A DNA stretch of 64,000 nt from Kutzneria sp035492655 (GCA_035492655.1 DATJJB010000383.1:38121-102120), one strand, 5' to 3'; numbered from the stretch's first letter, positions 51,773 to 63,185 are shown. The notes: generated from the letters alone by a model not told the origin. Program-made: numbers and translations.

Positions 51773-54682
51773 TCATGTCGGCTGCGCCACCACGCCGATG
51801 GCCAGCCGGCGCAGCGTGACGATCACCTGGCCGGTCGCCTTCACGTCGCCGATCGCCCGCCACAGCCGCAACGCCCGCCCGAGGTAGTCCCGGGCGGAAT
51901 CGCTCGTGCCGACGGCGGCGTCCAGATCGCCGAGCAGTTGCCAGCACTGGGCTTCGTCCTGGCGGTCGCCGTGCCGATGGAACACCGCCGCCGCCCGCTC
52001 CAGGGCCGCCCGCGCCGGCTGCTGCTCGCGCTGGCCGGCGTGCACCCGGCCGATCTCCATCAGCGTGTACGCCGCGCAGCGCTCGTCTTCCAGGTCTTCG
52101 AACGTGTCCAGCGCCTGCCGCAGGCACGTCAGCGCCGCCCGAGGGTTGCCGAGCCGGTCGTGCAGCCGGTTGACCCGCCGCCGTATGACGGCCAACCGGT
52201 GCGGATCGTCGAGCACCTCGGCCCGCCGCAGCGCGGTGTCGAACCAGACAGCGGCCTGGTTCAGGTCGCCTTGCGCCAGCCGCATGGTGGCCATCGCCCC
52301 GCACAGCTGGGCTTCGAGGTGCCGGTCGCCCTCGGCCGAGGCGATGGCCAGCGCCAGCTCGATGTGCGTGACGGCCTCGCCGTAGTCGCCCAGCATGTGG
52401 TTCACGGTGCCGAGCATGGACACCGACTGCGCCTTCCCCAACCGGTCCTGGACCCGTCCGCACAGCGCGTCCGACTGCTCAAGGGCGGCGGTCGCCTCGT
52501 CGAACTCGTCGCGATAGATGTGCAGCTGGGCCAGACCGCGCAGCAACACCGCCTCACCACGGAAGTTGCCGGCCGCCCGGACGGCATCCAGGGCGATCCG
52601 ATGACCGTGCTGCCAGTCCTGGTACAGGCAGCGGTGATCGTGGTACGTCACCGCGCCGACGGCCAGTTCCCAGGCGGTCTCGGCCAGCTGCCAGCGCGCG
52701 GCCAGGCTGATCGCGCCGACCAGGTTCTCCCGCTCCGCGTCGAACCAACCGAACGGGTCGGCGACCAGCCGCGTCATGACGTCGCCGGGCAACGGCCAGC
52801 GCGGCGCGGTCCCCGGCTTCGGCCGCAGCAGGCCGGCCGGCAGCCGGTCCGAGGCCCGTTCCATCAGGTCGAGCCACGCCGCGAGCACCCGGCCGATCGC
52901 GTCCCGCTGCTCGGCCACGGGAATCCGGGCGGCGACGTCGACCGCGCAGGTGCGGATCAGGTCGTGCAGCCGGTAGCGCGGCTGGCCGATGGTGTCGGTG
53001 TCGATCAGCCGGACCAGGCTGGCGTCGACCAGGGTGTCGAGCACGTCCTCGGCGTCCGGCCGGCCCAGCAGCGGGCCCAGCACCCAGCCCGGCACCGTGT
53101 GCGCGCCGAGCAGGCCGAGCAGGGCGAACGCCCGCACCGCCTCGGTCGGCAGCAGCCGCAGGCTCAGCTCGACGCTGGCCCGCACGCCCAGGTCGCCGAT
53201 GCGCAGCTCGGCCGGCCGGCGGGACTCGTCCTCAAGACGTTCCCGCAGCACCCGCAGCGACCAGCCGGGACGGCCGGCCAGCTTGGCGCCGGCGATCCGG
53301 ATGGCCAGCGGCAGATTCCCGCAGCAGTCCAGGATCGCCCGTGCCTCGGCCGGTTCGGCGGCCACCCGGTCCGCGCCGACGATGCCGGTGAACAGCTCCC
53401 ACGCCTCGGCCGGGCCCAGCACGTCCAGGTCGATGTGCCGGGCGCCGGGCAGGTGGGTGTGGCGGGCCCGGCTGGTGATCAGCACGGCGCAGCCGCCGGC
53501 CGCCGGCAGCAGCGGCCGGACCTGGTCGGCGTGGCCGGCGTCGTCCAGCACGACCAGCATCCGGCGGTCGGCCAGCAGCGAGCGGTAGAGCGCGGCCCGC
53601 TCGGGCAGGCCGTCCGGGATGGCCCGGCCGATCACCGACAGCGCGCGCAGCGCCTCGGCCAGCAGCTGGGCCGGTTGCTGGGACAGCTCCGAGGTGGCGG
53701 CCAGGTCGAAGTAGAGCTGGCCGTCCGGGAAAGCGTCGCTGACCCGGTGCGCGGCGTGCAGCACCAGGCTCGACTTGCCGACGCCGGGACCGCCGACCAC
53801 GACCACCACCTTCGGCCCGCTGCCCGCCGCCGCGGTGAGCAGCCGGCCGACCTCGTCCAGCGGCTCGGCCCGGCCGACGAAGTCGGCCACGTCCAGCGGC
53901 AGCTGGCGTATCGGCAGCGCCGGCTCGGGCTTGACGCCGTTGCCGGGCTCCAGGGCCGGGTCGTCACGCAGGATCTGCTCGTAGCGGCGACGCAGGCCCG
54001 GGCCGGGATCGATGCCCAGCTCGTCGGCCAGGTGCCCGCGAACCGACGTGAACACCGCCAGCGCGTCGGCCCGACGGCCCTGTCGGTACAGGGCCAGCAT
54101 CTGGAGTTCGCGCAGCCGCTCCCGCAGCGGTTCGGCCGCCGTCAGCATGGCCAGCTCGGCCGCCGCCGCGTCGTGGTCACCGCGGGCCAGCACGATCTCG
54201 ACCAGGTCTTCCCGGGCCGTGTGGCGCAACTCCGTCAGCCGGGCCCGCTCGGTCCGGGTCGGCTCGGCGTCGATGCCGTCGTAGGCCGGTCCCCGCCACA
54301 ACGCCAGGGCGTCCCGGAGCCGCTGCTCCGCCTGTTGGCCCGCGCCGGCCTGGTTGAGCAGCTCGCAGAACACGGCGCTGTCCAGGTACTGCGGTGGCAG
54401 GTCCAGGCGATAGCCGGTGCCGATCGACCGCAGTTGCGGGCCGGTCGCCCCGAACGCCCGGCGCACGTCCCCCACGTACTTCTGCACCAGGTTCACCGCG
54501 CTGCGCGGCGGCTCGCCCTCCCACACCGTCTCGATGATCTTCTGACGCTCCACCCGCTCGTTCACGTGCAGCAGCAGCGCCGCCAGCAACCGTTGGTGCT
54601 TGGCCGAGCCGAACCGGATCTCGGTCGCCCCGCGCCACATCACCACCGGCCCCAGCACGCCGAACCGGATCCCCTCGGTCAT
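51773..54682 (-). CDS. SARP/AfsR-type regulator (OmpR HTH-BTAD-NB-ARC-TPR), copy 1
   Basis: 969 residues. An OmpR-like winged helix (residues ~5-95), a BTAD domain (~100-245), an NB-ARC ATPase with Walker A GGPGVGKSS near 300 and LVVLDDAGHADQV Walker B, and C-terminal TPR repeats (~700-950). Members activate antibiotic clusters by binding heptameric direct repeats upstream of promoters; the ATPase and TPR parts modulate this, as in AfsR. No biosynthetic cluster adjoins; target unknown, possibly one of the clusters to the left. Confidence 0.95.
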   Translation of the reverse strand: MTEGIRFGVLGPVVMWRGATEIRFGSAKHQRLLAALLLHVNERVERQKIIETVWEGEPPRSAVNLVQKYVGDVRRAFGATGPQLRSIGTGYRLDLPPQYLDSAVFCELLNQAGAGQQAEQRLRDALALWRGPAYDGIDAEPTRTERARLTELRHTAREDLVEIVLARGDHDAAAAELAMLTAAEPLRERLRELQMLALYRQGRRADALAVFTSVRGHLADELGIDPGPGLRRRYEQILRDDPALEPGNGVKPEPALPIRQLPLDVADFVGRAEPLDEVGRLLTAAAGSGPKVVVVVGGPGVGKSSLVLHAAHRVSDAFPDGQLYFDLAATSELSQQPAQLLAEALRALSVIGRAIPDGLPERAALYRSLLADRRMLVVLDDAGHADQVRPLLPAAGGCAVLITSRARHTHLPGARHIDLDVLGPAEAWELFTGIVGADRVAAEPAEARAILDCCGNLPLAIRIAGAKLAGRPGWSLRVLRERLEDESRRPAELRIGDLGVRASVELSLRLLPTEAVRAFALLGLLGAHTVPGWVLGPLLGRPDAEDVLDTLVDASLVRLIDTDTIGQPRYRLHDLIRTCAVDVAARIPVAEQRDAIGRVLAAWLDLMERASDRLPAGLLRPKPGTAPRWPLPGDVMTRLVADPFGWFDAERENLVGAISLAARWQLAETAWELAVGAVTYHDHRCLYQDWQHGHRIALDAVRAAGNFRGEAVLLRGLAQLHIYRDEFDEATAALEQSDALCGRVQDRLGKAQSVSMLGTVNHMLGDYGEAVTHIELALAIASAEGDRHLEAQLCGAMATMRLAQGDLNQAAVWFDTALRRAEVLDDPHRLAVIRRRVNRLHDRLGNPRAALTCLRQALDTFEDLEDERCAAYTLMEIGRVHAGQREQQPARAALERAAAVFHRHGDRQDEAQCWQLLGDLDAAVGTSDSARDYLGRALRLWRAIGDVKATGQVIVTLRRLAIGVVAQPT

Positions 54683-54848
54683 GCCCGGCCCTCCCCCTCG
54701 TCCCCTCGGGGCAAGCTACCCGCCGACGCGGACCGGAATGCCTTTGTCGGCAACGATTCGGCCGTTCAGGCACGAGGAGTCACAGGTGTCATCCGATCAC
54801 CCACCGTCACGGCGGAGCTTTTGCCGTTTTCGGGAAATCGTTGCCCCG

Positions 54849-55802
54849 CTAGGGCAGCATGACCAGTTTTCCGGTGGCCTGGTCGGCTTCCATGTGCCGG
54901 TGCGCGGCGGCGATGTCGTCGAGCGGGAGGACCCGGTCGATGTTCGGCCGGTAGACGCCGGCCTCGACCTGGTCGACGATCCGTTGCAGCATCGCCGTGT
55001 CGCCCTTGACGGTGTCGCTGTGGAACGCCGTGAGCTTGGTGCCGGACGGGATCATGGCGATGGGTTCGAGGTCGGGGATCACCCAACCGCTGAGCGAGCC
55101 GGCCACGCACACCGTCCCGCCCCGGCGGACCAGCCGCAGCGAGTCGAGCGCCGTGTTCGCGCCCACGAGATCCAGCACGAAGTCCGGGCCGCCGGGCCAG
55201 AAGTCCATCGGCCCATCCACGAACGGATGGTCGACGCCGGCGGCCTTCAAGGCGTCGAGCTTGTCCGGGCGGCGTGTGGTGGCAGCGGTTTCCAGGCCGA
55301 GTCCGGCGGCGATGGTCGCGGCGGCCAACCCGACCGACGAGGTTCCGCCACGGATCAACAACCGGCCTTCCTCGGCCCCCAACGCATCCAGTGCACCCTG
55401 CGCGGTCAGGTAGGTCTCGGGCAAAGCCGCCAACACGTCCCACGGCAACGTGGTGGCGATCGGCATCAGCAACTCGTTGGGCAGCAACGCATACTCCGCG
55501 TAGCCGCCGTCGAACGCCCGCCCCATCTCCCCCATCACCGCCGCGACGGTCGTGCCCGCCGGCAGCGTCGGTGAGGTCGAAACCGCCACGGTGCCAACGC
55601 ATTCGATGCCCAGCACCCGTGGAAACGCCACGCCGGGCGAATGTCCCTGACGGGTCCGCAACTCCGACCGGTTCAGGCCCGCACCCCGCACCCGCACCAG
55701 GCTCCAGCCCGGCCGAACCGCCGGCACCGGCAACTCGTGGATCTCCAACACTTCCGGACCACCAGCTCTGGTGCAGACCGCCGCGCGCATCGTCGTACTC
55801 AT
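54849..55802 (-). CDS. zinc-independent quinone oxidoreductase (MDR family)
   Basis: 317 residues of the medium-chain dehydrogenase/reductase family. It has an N-terminal GroES-like domain (RAAVCTRAGGPEVLEIHELP, GLNRSELRTRQGHSP) and an NADPH Rossmann fold with LLIRGGTSSVGLAAATIAAGLG. The catalytic zinc cysteines are absent, as in quinone oxidoreductases (QOR/crotonyl-type). It is divergent from an AraC regulator across 54 bp, a common regulator/target arrangement. Confidence 0.92.
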   Translation of the reverse strand: MSTTMRAAVCTRAGGPEVLEIHELPVPAVRPGWSLVRVRGAGLNRSELRTRQGHSPGVAFPRVLGIECVGTVAVSTSPTLPAGTTVAAVMGEMGRAFDGGYAEYALLPNELLMPIATTLPWDVLAALPETYLTAQGALDALGAEEGRLLIRGGTSSVGLAAATIAAGLGLETAATTRRPDKLDALKAAGVDHPFVDGPMDFWPGGPDFVLDLVGANTALDSLRLVRRGGTVCVAGSLSGWVIPDLEPIAMIPSGTKLTAFHSDTVKGDTAMLQRIVDQVEAGVYRPNIDRVLPLDDIAAAHRHMEADQATGKLVMLP

Positions 55803-55842
55803 GAGGCAACTGTCGCTTCGAACACCTGTGGCGGGCTACCGG

Positions 55843-55848
55843 TAGAAT
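55843..55848 (+). promoter_or_regulatory. TAGAAT -10-like element at the AraC start
   Basis: A consensus-like -10 hexamer lies 8 bp before the ATG of the AraC gene, which has no clear ribosome binding site. The mRNA may therefore be leaderless, as is frequent in actinomycetes. No confident -35 was identified. Confidence 0.4.
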
Positions 55849-55856
55849 GCCAAGTT

Positions 55857-56609
55857 ATGCCCGAAGCCCGCCAACCGGCCACGTCACGCCTGTGGCCGTC
55901 CGGCGGCGTGCATCTGTGGCCGTCGGGCGGCACCAGCGAGCAGCAGGTCCACACCCGCGGACACCTGGTGTACGCGGCGCAGGGCGTCCTGTCGGTGCAC
56001 ACCGAGCGGGGCACGTCGATCGTGCCGGCCAACCGGGTGGCCTGGACGCCGGCCGGCTTTCCGCACCACCACGCCGCGCACGGCAACACCGACATGCGCA
56101 TCGTGTTCCTGCCGGCATCACTGGCCCGGCTCGTGCCGGAGCATCCCGTGGTCTTCCTGGCCTCCGATCTGGCCCGCGAAATCCTGCTCGCTCTCACCGG
56201 GCCCCAGCACCGCGACTCGGCAACACAGGCCCGTTTGCGTCGAGTGCTCGTCGACGAGCTCCAGGAAGCCCACGAGCAGCCGTTGCGGCTACCCGCGCCC
56301 CGCGACGACCGGCTGCGGGCGACTGCCCAGCTGCTGCAAGACAATCCGTCGGACAACAGGTCGCTGGCCGAGCTCGGACGAGCGGTCGGCGCCAGCGCCC
56401 GCACCCTGAGCCGGCTGTTCCACGACGAGCTCGGCATGACCTTCTACGAGTGGCGGACCCAGCTACGTGTCTTCCACGCGCTGGTGCTGCTGGCCGACGG
56501 CCACGACACGACCCACGTCGCCCATGCCTGTGGCTGGGCCAATCCCAGCCACTTCATCGCCGCCTTCACCAAGCTCGTCGGCACCACGCCCGGCCGTCAT
56601 CGCTCGTAG
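55857..56609 (+). CDS. AraC family regulator with cupin sensor
   Basis: 250 residues. The N-terminal cupin domain (HTRGHLVYAAQGVLSVHTERGTSIVPANRVAWTPAGFPHHH) is followed by a C-terminal pair of helix-turn-helices (SLAELGRAVGASARTLSRLFHDELGMTF and VAHACGWANPSHFIAAFTKLVGTTPGRHR). Of the YdeC/AraC type that controls an adjacent oxidoreductase or exporter; the divergent MDR gene is the likely target. Confidence 0.93.
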   Translation: MPEARQPATSRLWPSGGVHLWPSGGTSEQQVHTRGHLVYAAQGVLSVHTERGTSIVPANRVAWTPAGFPHHHAAHGNTDMRIVFLPASLARLVPEHPVVFLASDLAREILLALTGPQHRDSATQARLRRVLVDELQEAHEQPLRLPAPRDDRLRATAQLLQDNPSDNRSLAELGRAVGASARTLSRLFHDELGMTFYEWRTQLRVFHALVLLADGHDTTHVAHACGWANPSHFIAAFTKLVGTTPGRHRS

Positions 56610-56676
56610 CCGGCGAGCCGCTCCTGCGACCGGGCATGCCGGGTCTGGCACACCACGCCGACCTGGTCTCGCAGCT

Positions 56677-59445
56677 TCAACAACCCGCCCTCCGCGCCGC
56701 GAGCAACTCGACCATCTCCGCCCAGGTCGGCACCGCACCGACGGCGTGGTCCAGCGCCGGCATCGCGCAGGTGACCGCGGTCCAGCGCTCGAGGAACTCG
56801 ACGGACAAGCCGAAGTCGTCGCACTGTCGCCGGACCCCGGCGGCCAACCTCGACGCCGTCGCCCCGTCGCCGAGGTGGGCGAACGCGGCCGCGGCGGACT
56901 TCAGCACGGCCAGGGTCGTGATCCGGTCCTCCAACTGAACCAGCCAGTACACCGCGGTGCGCAGGTGGTCGAGGGCCTGCCGACCCGACACCACCGGGTC
57001 CACGGCCGCCCGCCGCAGCAGCGACTGGCCGAGCGCCATCTTGGCGTACGCCAGTGGCCAGATCGACCCGTCCCGTTCGGCGACTTCGGCCGCCTCGACC
57101 AGGGCCGCTTCGCCCTCGTCGACCCGGCCCAGCACCACCAGCGTGGCGCCGACATTGGCCAGGCCGCTCGCGACCACCCAGCCGACCCCGACCTCGCGGC
57201 CGATCTCCACCGTACGGCGCGACGCGGCCAACGCCTGGTCGAGCCGGCCGAACGCGCGCAGGCCGAAGGCGGACATGAACAGCGCCCGGCCCTGGTTCAC
57301 CCGGTACTCGACCTCGTCCGAGGCACCGGCCAGCTCGATCGCCTCGGCGTAGCGCGCGATCGCGTCCGCCGGCTCGCCGTCCAGCCCGAGCAACAGGTCG
57401 GCCCGGGCGGTCAGCGCCTGCACGCGGTCGAGCGAGGGCTCCTTGTCGGCGGCCAACGCGGCGTCGAGCAGCCGGCTCGCCTCAGCGAAGTGGCCGCTGC
57501 GGATCCAGAACCAGTCGAGCCGCCCGACGGTCCGCAGCGCGGCCCGCGGCGCGTGCTCGAGGTCGTGCGCGACGCCGCTGCGGATGTTCGGCAGTTCCCG
57601 GTTCAGCACGCGCATGGCATGACCACCGAGCGCGAAAGGCAGGTGCGACCAGTGTTGATCGACCAGCGCCCGACACCAGCGGGCATGGGCTTCGAGCGTG
57701 ACTTCCGGCTCGGGATCCTGCTCCTGGCAGTAGGCGCGAATCGTCTCCAGCAGCCGGTAGCGCGTCGGCGTGAGCGTGGTGTCCGCGGTGACCACGGAGC
57801 GCGAGACCAGGGTGGACAGCGACTCGATCGTCCGACCGTGCCCGACGGCTTCCGCGGCCTCCAACGAGAAGCCGCCCTCGAACGGCCACAACCGGATCAG
57901 CAGCGCCCGGTCGTCGACCGACAGTTGCTCGACGCTCCACGCGATCGCCGCTTGCAGGTTGGCGTGCTTGGTCAGCGAACCGCGCGGCGTCGGGCCCAAG
58001 ACCGTGAACCGATGGTCCAGCCGGGCCACGATCTCGCCCAGGCCCAGCACGGTTGCCGGTGCCGCGGCCAGTTCCAGGGCCAGCGGCAGTCCGTCGAGCG
58101 CGGCGCAGAGCTGTCGCATGTGGACGGTGTCGGCCGCGGACGGCGTCCAACCCGCGCGTGCGGCGCTGATCCGGTCCAGCAGCAACCGCACCGCCGGGCC
58201 GTCGGCGCCGTCGTCCTCGTACACCGGCAGCGGGAGCACCGGCACGACGGCTTCGCCGTCGATGCCGAGCGGCTCTCGCGAGGTGGCCAGAATGCGCAGG
58301 TTGGGGCAGTGATCGAGCAGGTCGACCACCAGCTCCGCGACGGCGTCGACCAGATGCTCGCAGTTGTCCAGGACCAGCAGGCCGTCCCGCGCCGCCAGAG
58401 CACGGATCACGCTGGTCCGCGTGCTGGTCGACACGTCGGTCGCGCCGACGGCGTCCGCCACGGCGTGGGCCACGACCTCAGCCTGCCGGGCGTCGGCCAA
58501 CCGCACGAACCACGGGCCGTTCGTGTCGTCCTGCTCGGCCACGTGTTCCACGGCCAGTCGTGTCTTGCCGACCCCACCCGGGCCGACGATCGTCACCAGG
58601 CGTCGGGAGCGCAGCGTCTCGGCCAGCACTCGCAGGTCGTCGTCGCGGCCGAGGAAGGCGGACAGCGGCCGGGCTGGTCCGGGCCGGGTCGGCCCCGCTG
58701 ACACCGTCAGCCGCGGATCCTGGCTGAGGACACGGCTTTCCAGCAGGCGTAGCTCGTCACCGGGATCGATGCCCAGTTCGTTGGCCAGGTGTGCCCGCAC
58801 CTGGCGCAGCGCCGCCAGCGCATCGCTCTGCCGGTGACAGCGGTACAGCGCGAGAACCAGGTGGTGCCACGCGCTTTCCCGGGTCGGCTGGGCCTCGGCG
58901 AACTCCCGCAGCTCACCGAGCAGATCCTGGTGGTGGCCCAGCCTGAGCAGGCAGCCGAACCGGTCCTCCACCGCCGCCAGGCGAGCCTCCTCGAACCGGC
59001 CGAACAGCCGCGCCCGGACGTCGTCGTCGGCCGTGTCGGCCAGCGCCGGCCCGGTCCAGAGGGCCAGGGCCTGCGCCAGCCGGTCGGCCCGGCGACGGTC
59101 GTCGGCGAGGTCCCGGGCCTCGTCGACCATGGACCGGAAGCGGTGCACGTCGATCCGCATCGGATCGGTGTGCAGCACATATCCGGGGCCCTGGGTCGAA
59201 ATCGCCACCTCGTCGCCCGCCTCGGCCAGCCGCGCCCGCAGCCGGGACACGCCGACCCTGATCGCGTGCGCCGCCGTGCCCGGCGGGTCCACCGGCCAGA
59301 CCCAGTCGACCAGCCGGTCGACCGGCACCAGCCGGTTGACCTCGCAGGCCAGCACCGCGAGCACCAACCGGTTCTGCCGTGGCCCCAGGCTCACCACGGT
59401 GTCGCCCACCCGGGCCGTCACCGGCCCCAGCAGCCGCAACTCCAC
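56677..59445 (-). CDS. SARP/AfsR-type regulator, copy 2
   Basis: 922 residues. An OmpR-like winged helix (ELRLLGPVTARVGDTVVSLG at the start), a BTAD domain (~95-245), an ATPase with Walker A GPGGVGKTRLAVEH near 290 and LLVLDNCEHLVDAV, then a C-terminal helical repeat region. The ATPase differs from that of copy 1 and is closer to the LuxR/SARP hybrid group with VLDNCEHL. It stands alone with no metabolic cluster adjoining, so may act elsewhere in the genome. Confidence 0.95.
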   Translation of the reverse strand: MELRLLGPVTARVGDTVVSLGPRQNRLVLAVLACEVNRLVPVDRLVDWVWPVDPPGTAAHAIRVGVSRLRARLAEAGDEVAISTQGPGYVLHTDPMRIDVHRFRSMVDEARDLADDRRRADRLAQALALWTGPALADTADDDVRARLFGRFEEARLAAVEDRFGCLLRLGHHQDLLGELREFAEAQPTRESAWHHLVLALYRCHRQSDALAALRQVRAHLANELGIDPGDELRLLESRVLSQDPRLTVSAGPTRPGPARPLSAFLGRDDDLRVLAETLRSRRLVTIVGPGGVGKTRLAVEHVAEQDDTNGPWFVRLADARQAEVVAHAVADAVGATDVSTSTRTSVIRALAARDGLLVLDNCEHLVDAVAELVVDLLDHCPNLRILATSREPLGIDGEAVVPVLPLPVYEDDGADGPAVRLLLDRISAARAGWTPSAADTVHMRQLCAALDGLPLALELAAAPATVLGLGEIVARLDHRFTVLGPTPRGSLTKHANLQAAIAWSVEQLSVDDRALLIRLWPFEGGFSLEAAEAVGHGRTIESLSTLVSRSVVTADTTLTPTRYRLLETIRAYCQEQDPEPEVTLEAHARWCRALVDQHWSHLPFALGGHAMRVLNRELPNIRSGVAHDLEHAPRAALRTVGRLDWFWIRSGHFAEASRLLDAALAADKEPSLDRVQALTARADLLLGLDGEPADAIARYAEAIELAGASDEVEYRVNQGRALFMSAFGLRAFGRLDQALAASRRTVEIGREVGVGWVVASGLANVGATLVVLGRVDEGEAALVEAAEVAERDGSIWPLAYAKMALGQSLLRRAAVDPVVSGRQALDHLRTAVYWLVQLEDRITTLAVLKSAAAAFAHLGDGATASRLAAGVRRQCDDFGLSVEFLERWTAVTCAMPALDHAVGAVPTWAEMVELLAARRAGC

Positions 59446-59500
59446 GCCGACGACCTTCCCCAGCCCCCAGTCCTGGGTGTGACTCTACGTGGCATTCGGC

Positions 59501-60957
<1,457 letters not shown>

Positions 60958-60961
<4 letters not shown>

Positions 60962-61680
60962 CGGGTGCTCCTCTTCGGTCGGACGGCCTTGGCTGTCAGA
61001 GCCACCAGCGACGGCGTCACCACGGGCACGAGCAGGTAGATCCACAGATAGGACAGCTGACCGGACAACAGCGCCGGTCCCAGCTGGCGGGCCGGGCTCA
61101 GCGACGCGCCGCTGGTGCCGGCCAGCAGCGCGATGGTCAGGCCGACACCGACCCCGATGACGACCGGAATCCACTTCCGGCGTTCCGGCGTGGCCAGGAA
61201 CGGCGTGACGACCGTGAAGATCAGCAGCAGCGGGATCGCTTCCGCCACCACCAATCCGACCGCGCCGAGACTCGGCGCCGGCTGCACCGCCGCATAGCCG
61301 ATCTGCGCGACCGCGTCCCCCCACACCAGCCGGGCCAGGCTCGCGCCGGCGATCGAACCGGCCAGCTGCGCGACGATGTACGGCAACACCGCCGCGCCCG
61401 GTAAGCCGCCGCTGAGCCAGACGAAAAGGCTGACACCGGCGTGCATGTGGCCGCCGGAGCGCCGGCCGAGCGGGCAGGCCAACAGGCCGGCGATCAGGAT
61501 CGCCACCACCGCGCCCGCCACCGCGAACAGCACCCCCGGTGTGCCGATCGCCAGCGGCGATCCCGGGCCGGCCAGCCAGCGGACGATCGTCACCACGGTG
61601 CAGATCAGCACTGTGGTGAGCACGAACTCGCGGCCGGTGTTGGCGGCGATCTCGGCACGGGTCATCACAGGTCCGCTCAT
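60958..61680 (-). CDS. MIP/aquaporin-family channel with degenerate NPA boxes
   Basis: 240 residues; ATG at 61680 after GAGGAG. Six transmembrane helices with the MIP fold. The first pore box, normally HxNPAVT, reads HMHAGVS (His80-Ala81-Gly82 in place of NPA); the second, normally GxSxNPAR, reads GASLSPAR (Ser195-Pro-Ala). Both asparagines that gate water/glycerol channels are gone, so selectivity must differ. Coupled to the aldehyde dehydrogenase, it may admit a small carbonyl or polyol, by inference. Confidence 0.85.
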
Positions 61681-61756
61681 ACGAGGACTCCTCACCTTGG
61701 CGACTTTCCGGGGTCCCGACAGCGTGTGCACGGCGACCGGCGACGTCAACCACGGA

Positions 61757-61772
61757 CTGCCGCTGAGTGGCG
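61757..61772. promoter_or_regulatory. IclR palindrome, copy 1
   Basis: TGCCGCT-G-AGTGGCG (61758-61772, preceded by C) matches the perfect 7-1-7 palindrome at 63186-63200 in most positions. It lies in the divergent gap between the MIP/aldehyde dehydrogenase operon and doxX. Confidence 0.55.
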
Positions 61773-61846
61773 ATTCAACGTTGGCCATGGACGGACGAGC
61801 CGTTATTTTCGGGTTTGTTCCAATTCGAACTTGATGGAGGAAACCC

Positions 61847-62332
61847 ATGCGTAGTAAGGACATCGGCCTGCTCATGGTCCGCGTGGTGGCCGGCCTGACC
61901 ATGGCCGCGCACGGGACGCAGTACCTGTTCGGCTGGTTCGGCGGCGGCGGGTTGGCCGGTGCCGCCACGTTCTTCAGCCGCAGCGGCTACCAACACGCCG
62001 ACCTGATGGCGGTGATCGCCGGTCTGTCCGAGACCCTCGGAGGCCTCGGCCTCACTGTCGGCCTGTTCACCCCGCTGGCCGCGGCGGCGATCGTCGGCAC
62101 CATGGTCAATGCCATGGCGGTCAAGTGGTCCGGCGGCTTCTTCGCCCCGCGCGGCGTGGAGTACGAACTGCTGATGGCCGTCGCCGTCGCGGCCGTCGCG
62201 ATCGCCGGTCCGGGGCAGTTCGCCGTCGACCGCTTCGTGCCGGTGCTTCGCGACCACCGCGTTCGGCACGGCGTCATCGGTGTGGCGCTCGGCATCGTGG
62301 TCGCCGTCTTGACGCTGGTGTTGTTCCGTTAG
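61847..62332 (+). CDS. DoxX family membrane protein
   Basis: 161 residues, four transmembrane helices, with GAP-spacing typical of DoxX: RVVAGLTMAAHGTQYLFGWFGG and AVIAGLSETLGGLGLTVGLFTPLAA. DoxX proteins are linked with quinone/sulfur chemistry and oxidative-stress defence. It is divergent from the MIP/aldehyde dehydrogenase operon and probably co-controlled through the shared palindrome. Confidence 0.93.
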   Translation: MRSKDIGLLMVRVVAGLTMAAHGTQYLFGWFGGGGLAGAATFFSRSGYQHADLMAVIAGLSETLGGLGLTVGLFTPLAAAAIVGTMVNAMAVKWSGGFFAPRGVEYELLMAVAVAAVAIAGPGQFAVDRFVPVLRDHRVRHGVIGVALGIVVAVLTLVLFR

Positions 62333-62397
62333 AACGCAAAAACTTCCTCGTGGAACCGCGGCACGCCGGCCTCGCGCAGCATCTGTCGGTTTCCTGG

Positions 62398-62413
62398 CTG
62401 CCGCTCAGCGGTT
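62398..62413. promoter_or_regulatory. IclR palindrome, copy 2 (downstream of iclR)
   Basis: TGCCGCT-C-AGCGGTT (62399-62413), one half perfect. It sits in the gap between the convergent doxX and iclR ends, so a regulatory role is less obvious than for the other copies. Confidence 0.35.
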
Positions 62414-62414
62414 C

Positions 62415-63164
62415 CTACTCGGCGAAGCGCGCGATCGTCCGGGCCGCCGTCCGCACTGCCGCCGCCAGTGTGTCCACTCTCGTCGTCGAGCGCACCACGA
62501 TGCCCACCGCCCCGAGGAGAACGCCCCCGCTGCCCAGGATCGGCGCAGCCACCGACGCCGCGCCGATGGTCATTTCCTCGTGCGAGTACGCCACGCCGTC
62601 CTGCCGCGTCCGCTTCAGCTCCTCGATCAGCCGCGCCGGCTGTTGGATGGAGTACGGCGTCAGCCTGGCCAGGCCGCCCGCGATGATCTCGTCCACCAGG
62701 CTGCGCGGCGAGTGCGCCATCATGCACTTCCCCACCGCCGTCGTGTGCAGCGGCAGCCGCCCGCCCACTTCCGTCGCCGTCGGCGCCGAGTTCGGGCCGA
62801 ACACCTTCTCCACGCACAGCGCCTCGTGTCCTTGCAACACAACGAGTTGCACCGTTTCGTCCGTCGCCGCGTACAGGTCCGACAGCATCGGCATCGCCGC
62901 ATCTCGCAGGCCCCGTTGCCGTGGCGCCAGAATCCCTATGTGCCACAGCCGCATTCCGACCCGGTACCGGTTGTCCACCATGCGCTCCAGCGCTCCCCAG
63001 TCCGTCAGCTGCGCCAGCAGCCGCCGGGCCGTCGACAGCGGCAGATCCGACTGGCGGGCGATCTCCGTCAGGGTCAGTTCCGTCCGCGACACGTCGAAGC
63101 AGGCCAGGATGGCCAGCACCCGTTCCACCACGCTGGCCCCCGGACTGCCGGTGTTACCCGCCAT
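62415..63164 (-). CDS. IclR family regulator
   Basis: 249 residues from the ATG at 63164 (a GTG 45 bp upstream would add residues encoded over the palindromic region). The N-terminal winged helix (SVVERVLAILACFDVSRTELTLTEIARQSDLPLSTARRLL) and the C-terminal effector domain (LHTTAVGKCMMA, GVAYSHEEMTIGAASVAAPI) are typical. IclR regulators usually control catabolism of aromatic or small organic acids. Its own promoter carries the perfect palindrome, implying autoregulation. Confidence 0.93.
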   Translation of the reverse strand: MAGNTGSPGASVVERVLAILACFDVSRTELTLTEIARQSDLPLSTARRLLAQLTDWGALERMVDNRYRVGMRLWHIGILAPRQRGLRDAAMPMLSDLYAATDETVQLVVLQGHEALCVEKVFGPNSAPTATEVGGRLPLHTTAVGKCMMAHSPRSLVDEIIAGGLARLTPYSIQQPARLIEELKRTRQDGVAYSHEEMTIGAASVAAPILGSGGVLLGAVGIVVRSTTRVDTLAAAVRTAARTIARFAE

Positions 63165-63185
63165 CCCGCCGCTCCGTCCTGCCGC

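Noticed and set aside
51938..54862. 974-codon open frame antisense to the first SARP gene
   Set aside because: Composition is typical of an antisense shadow and the sense gene has every expected domain.
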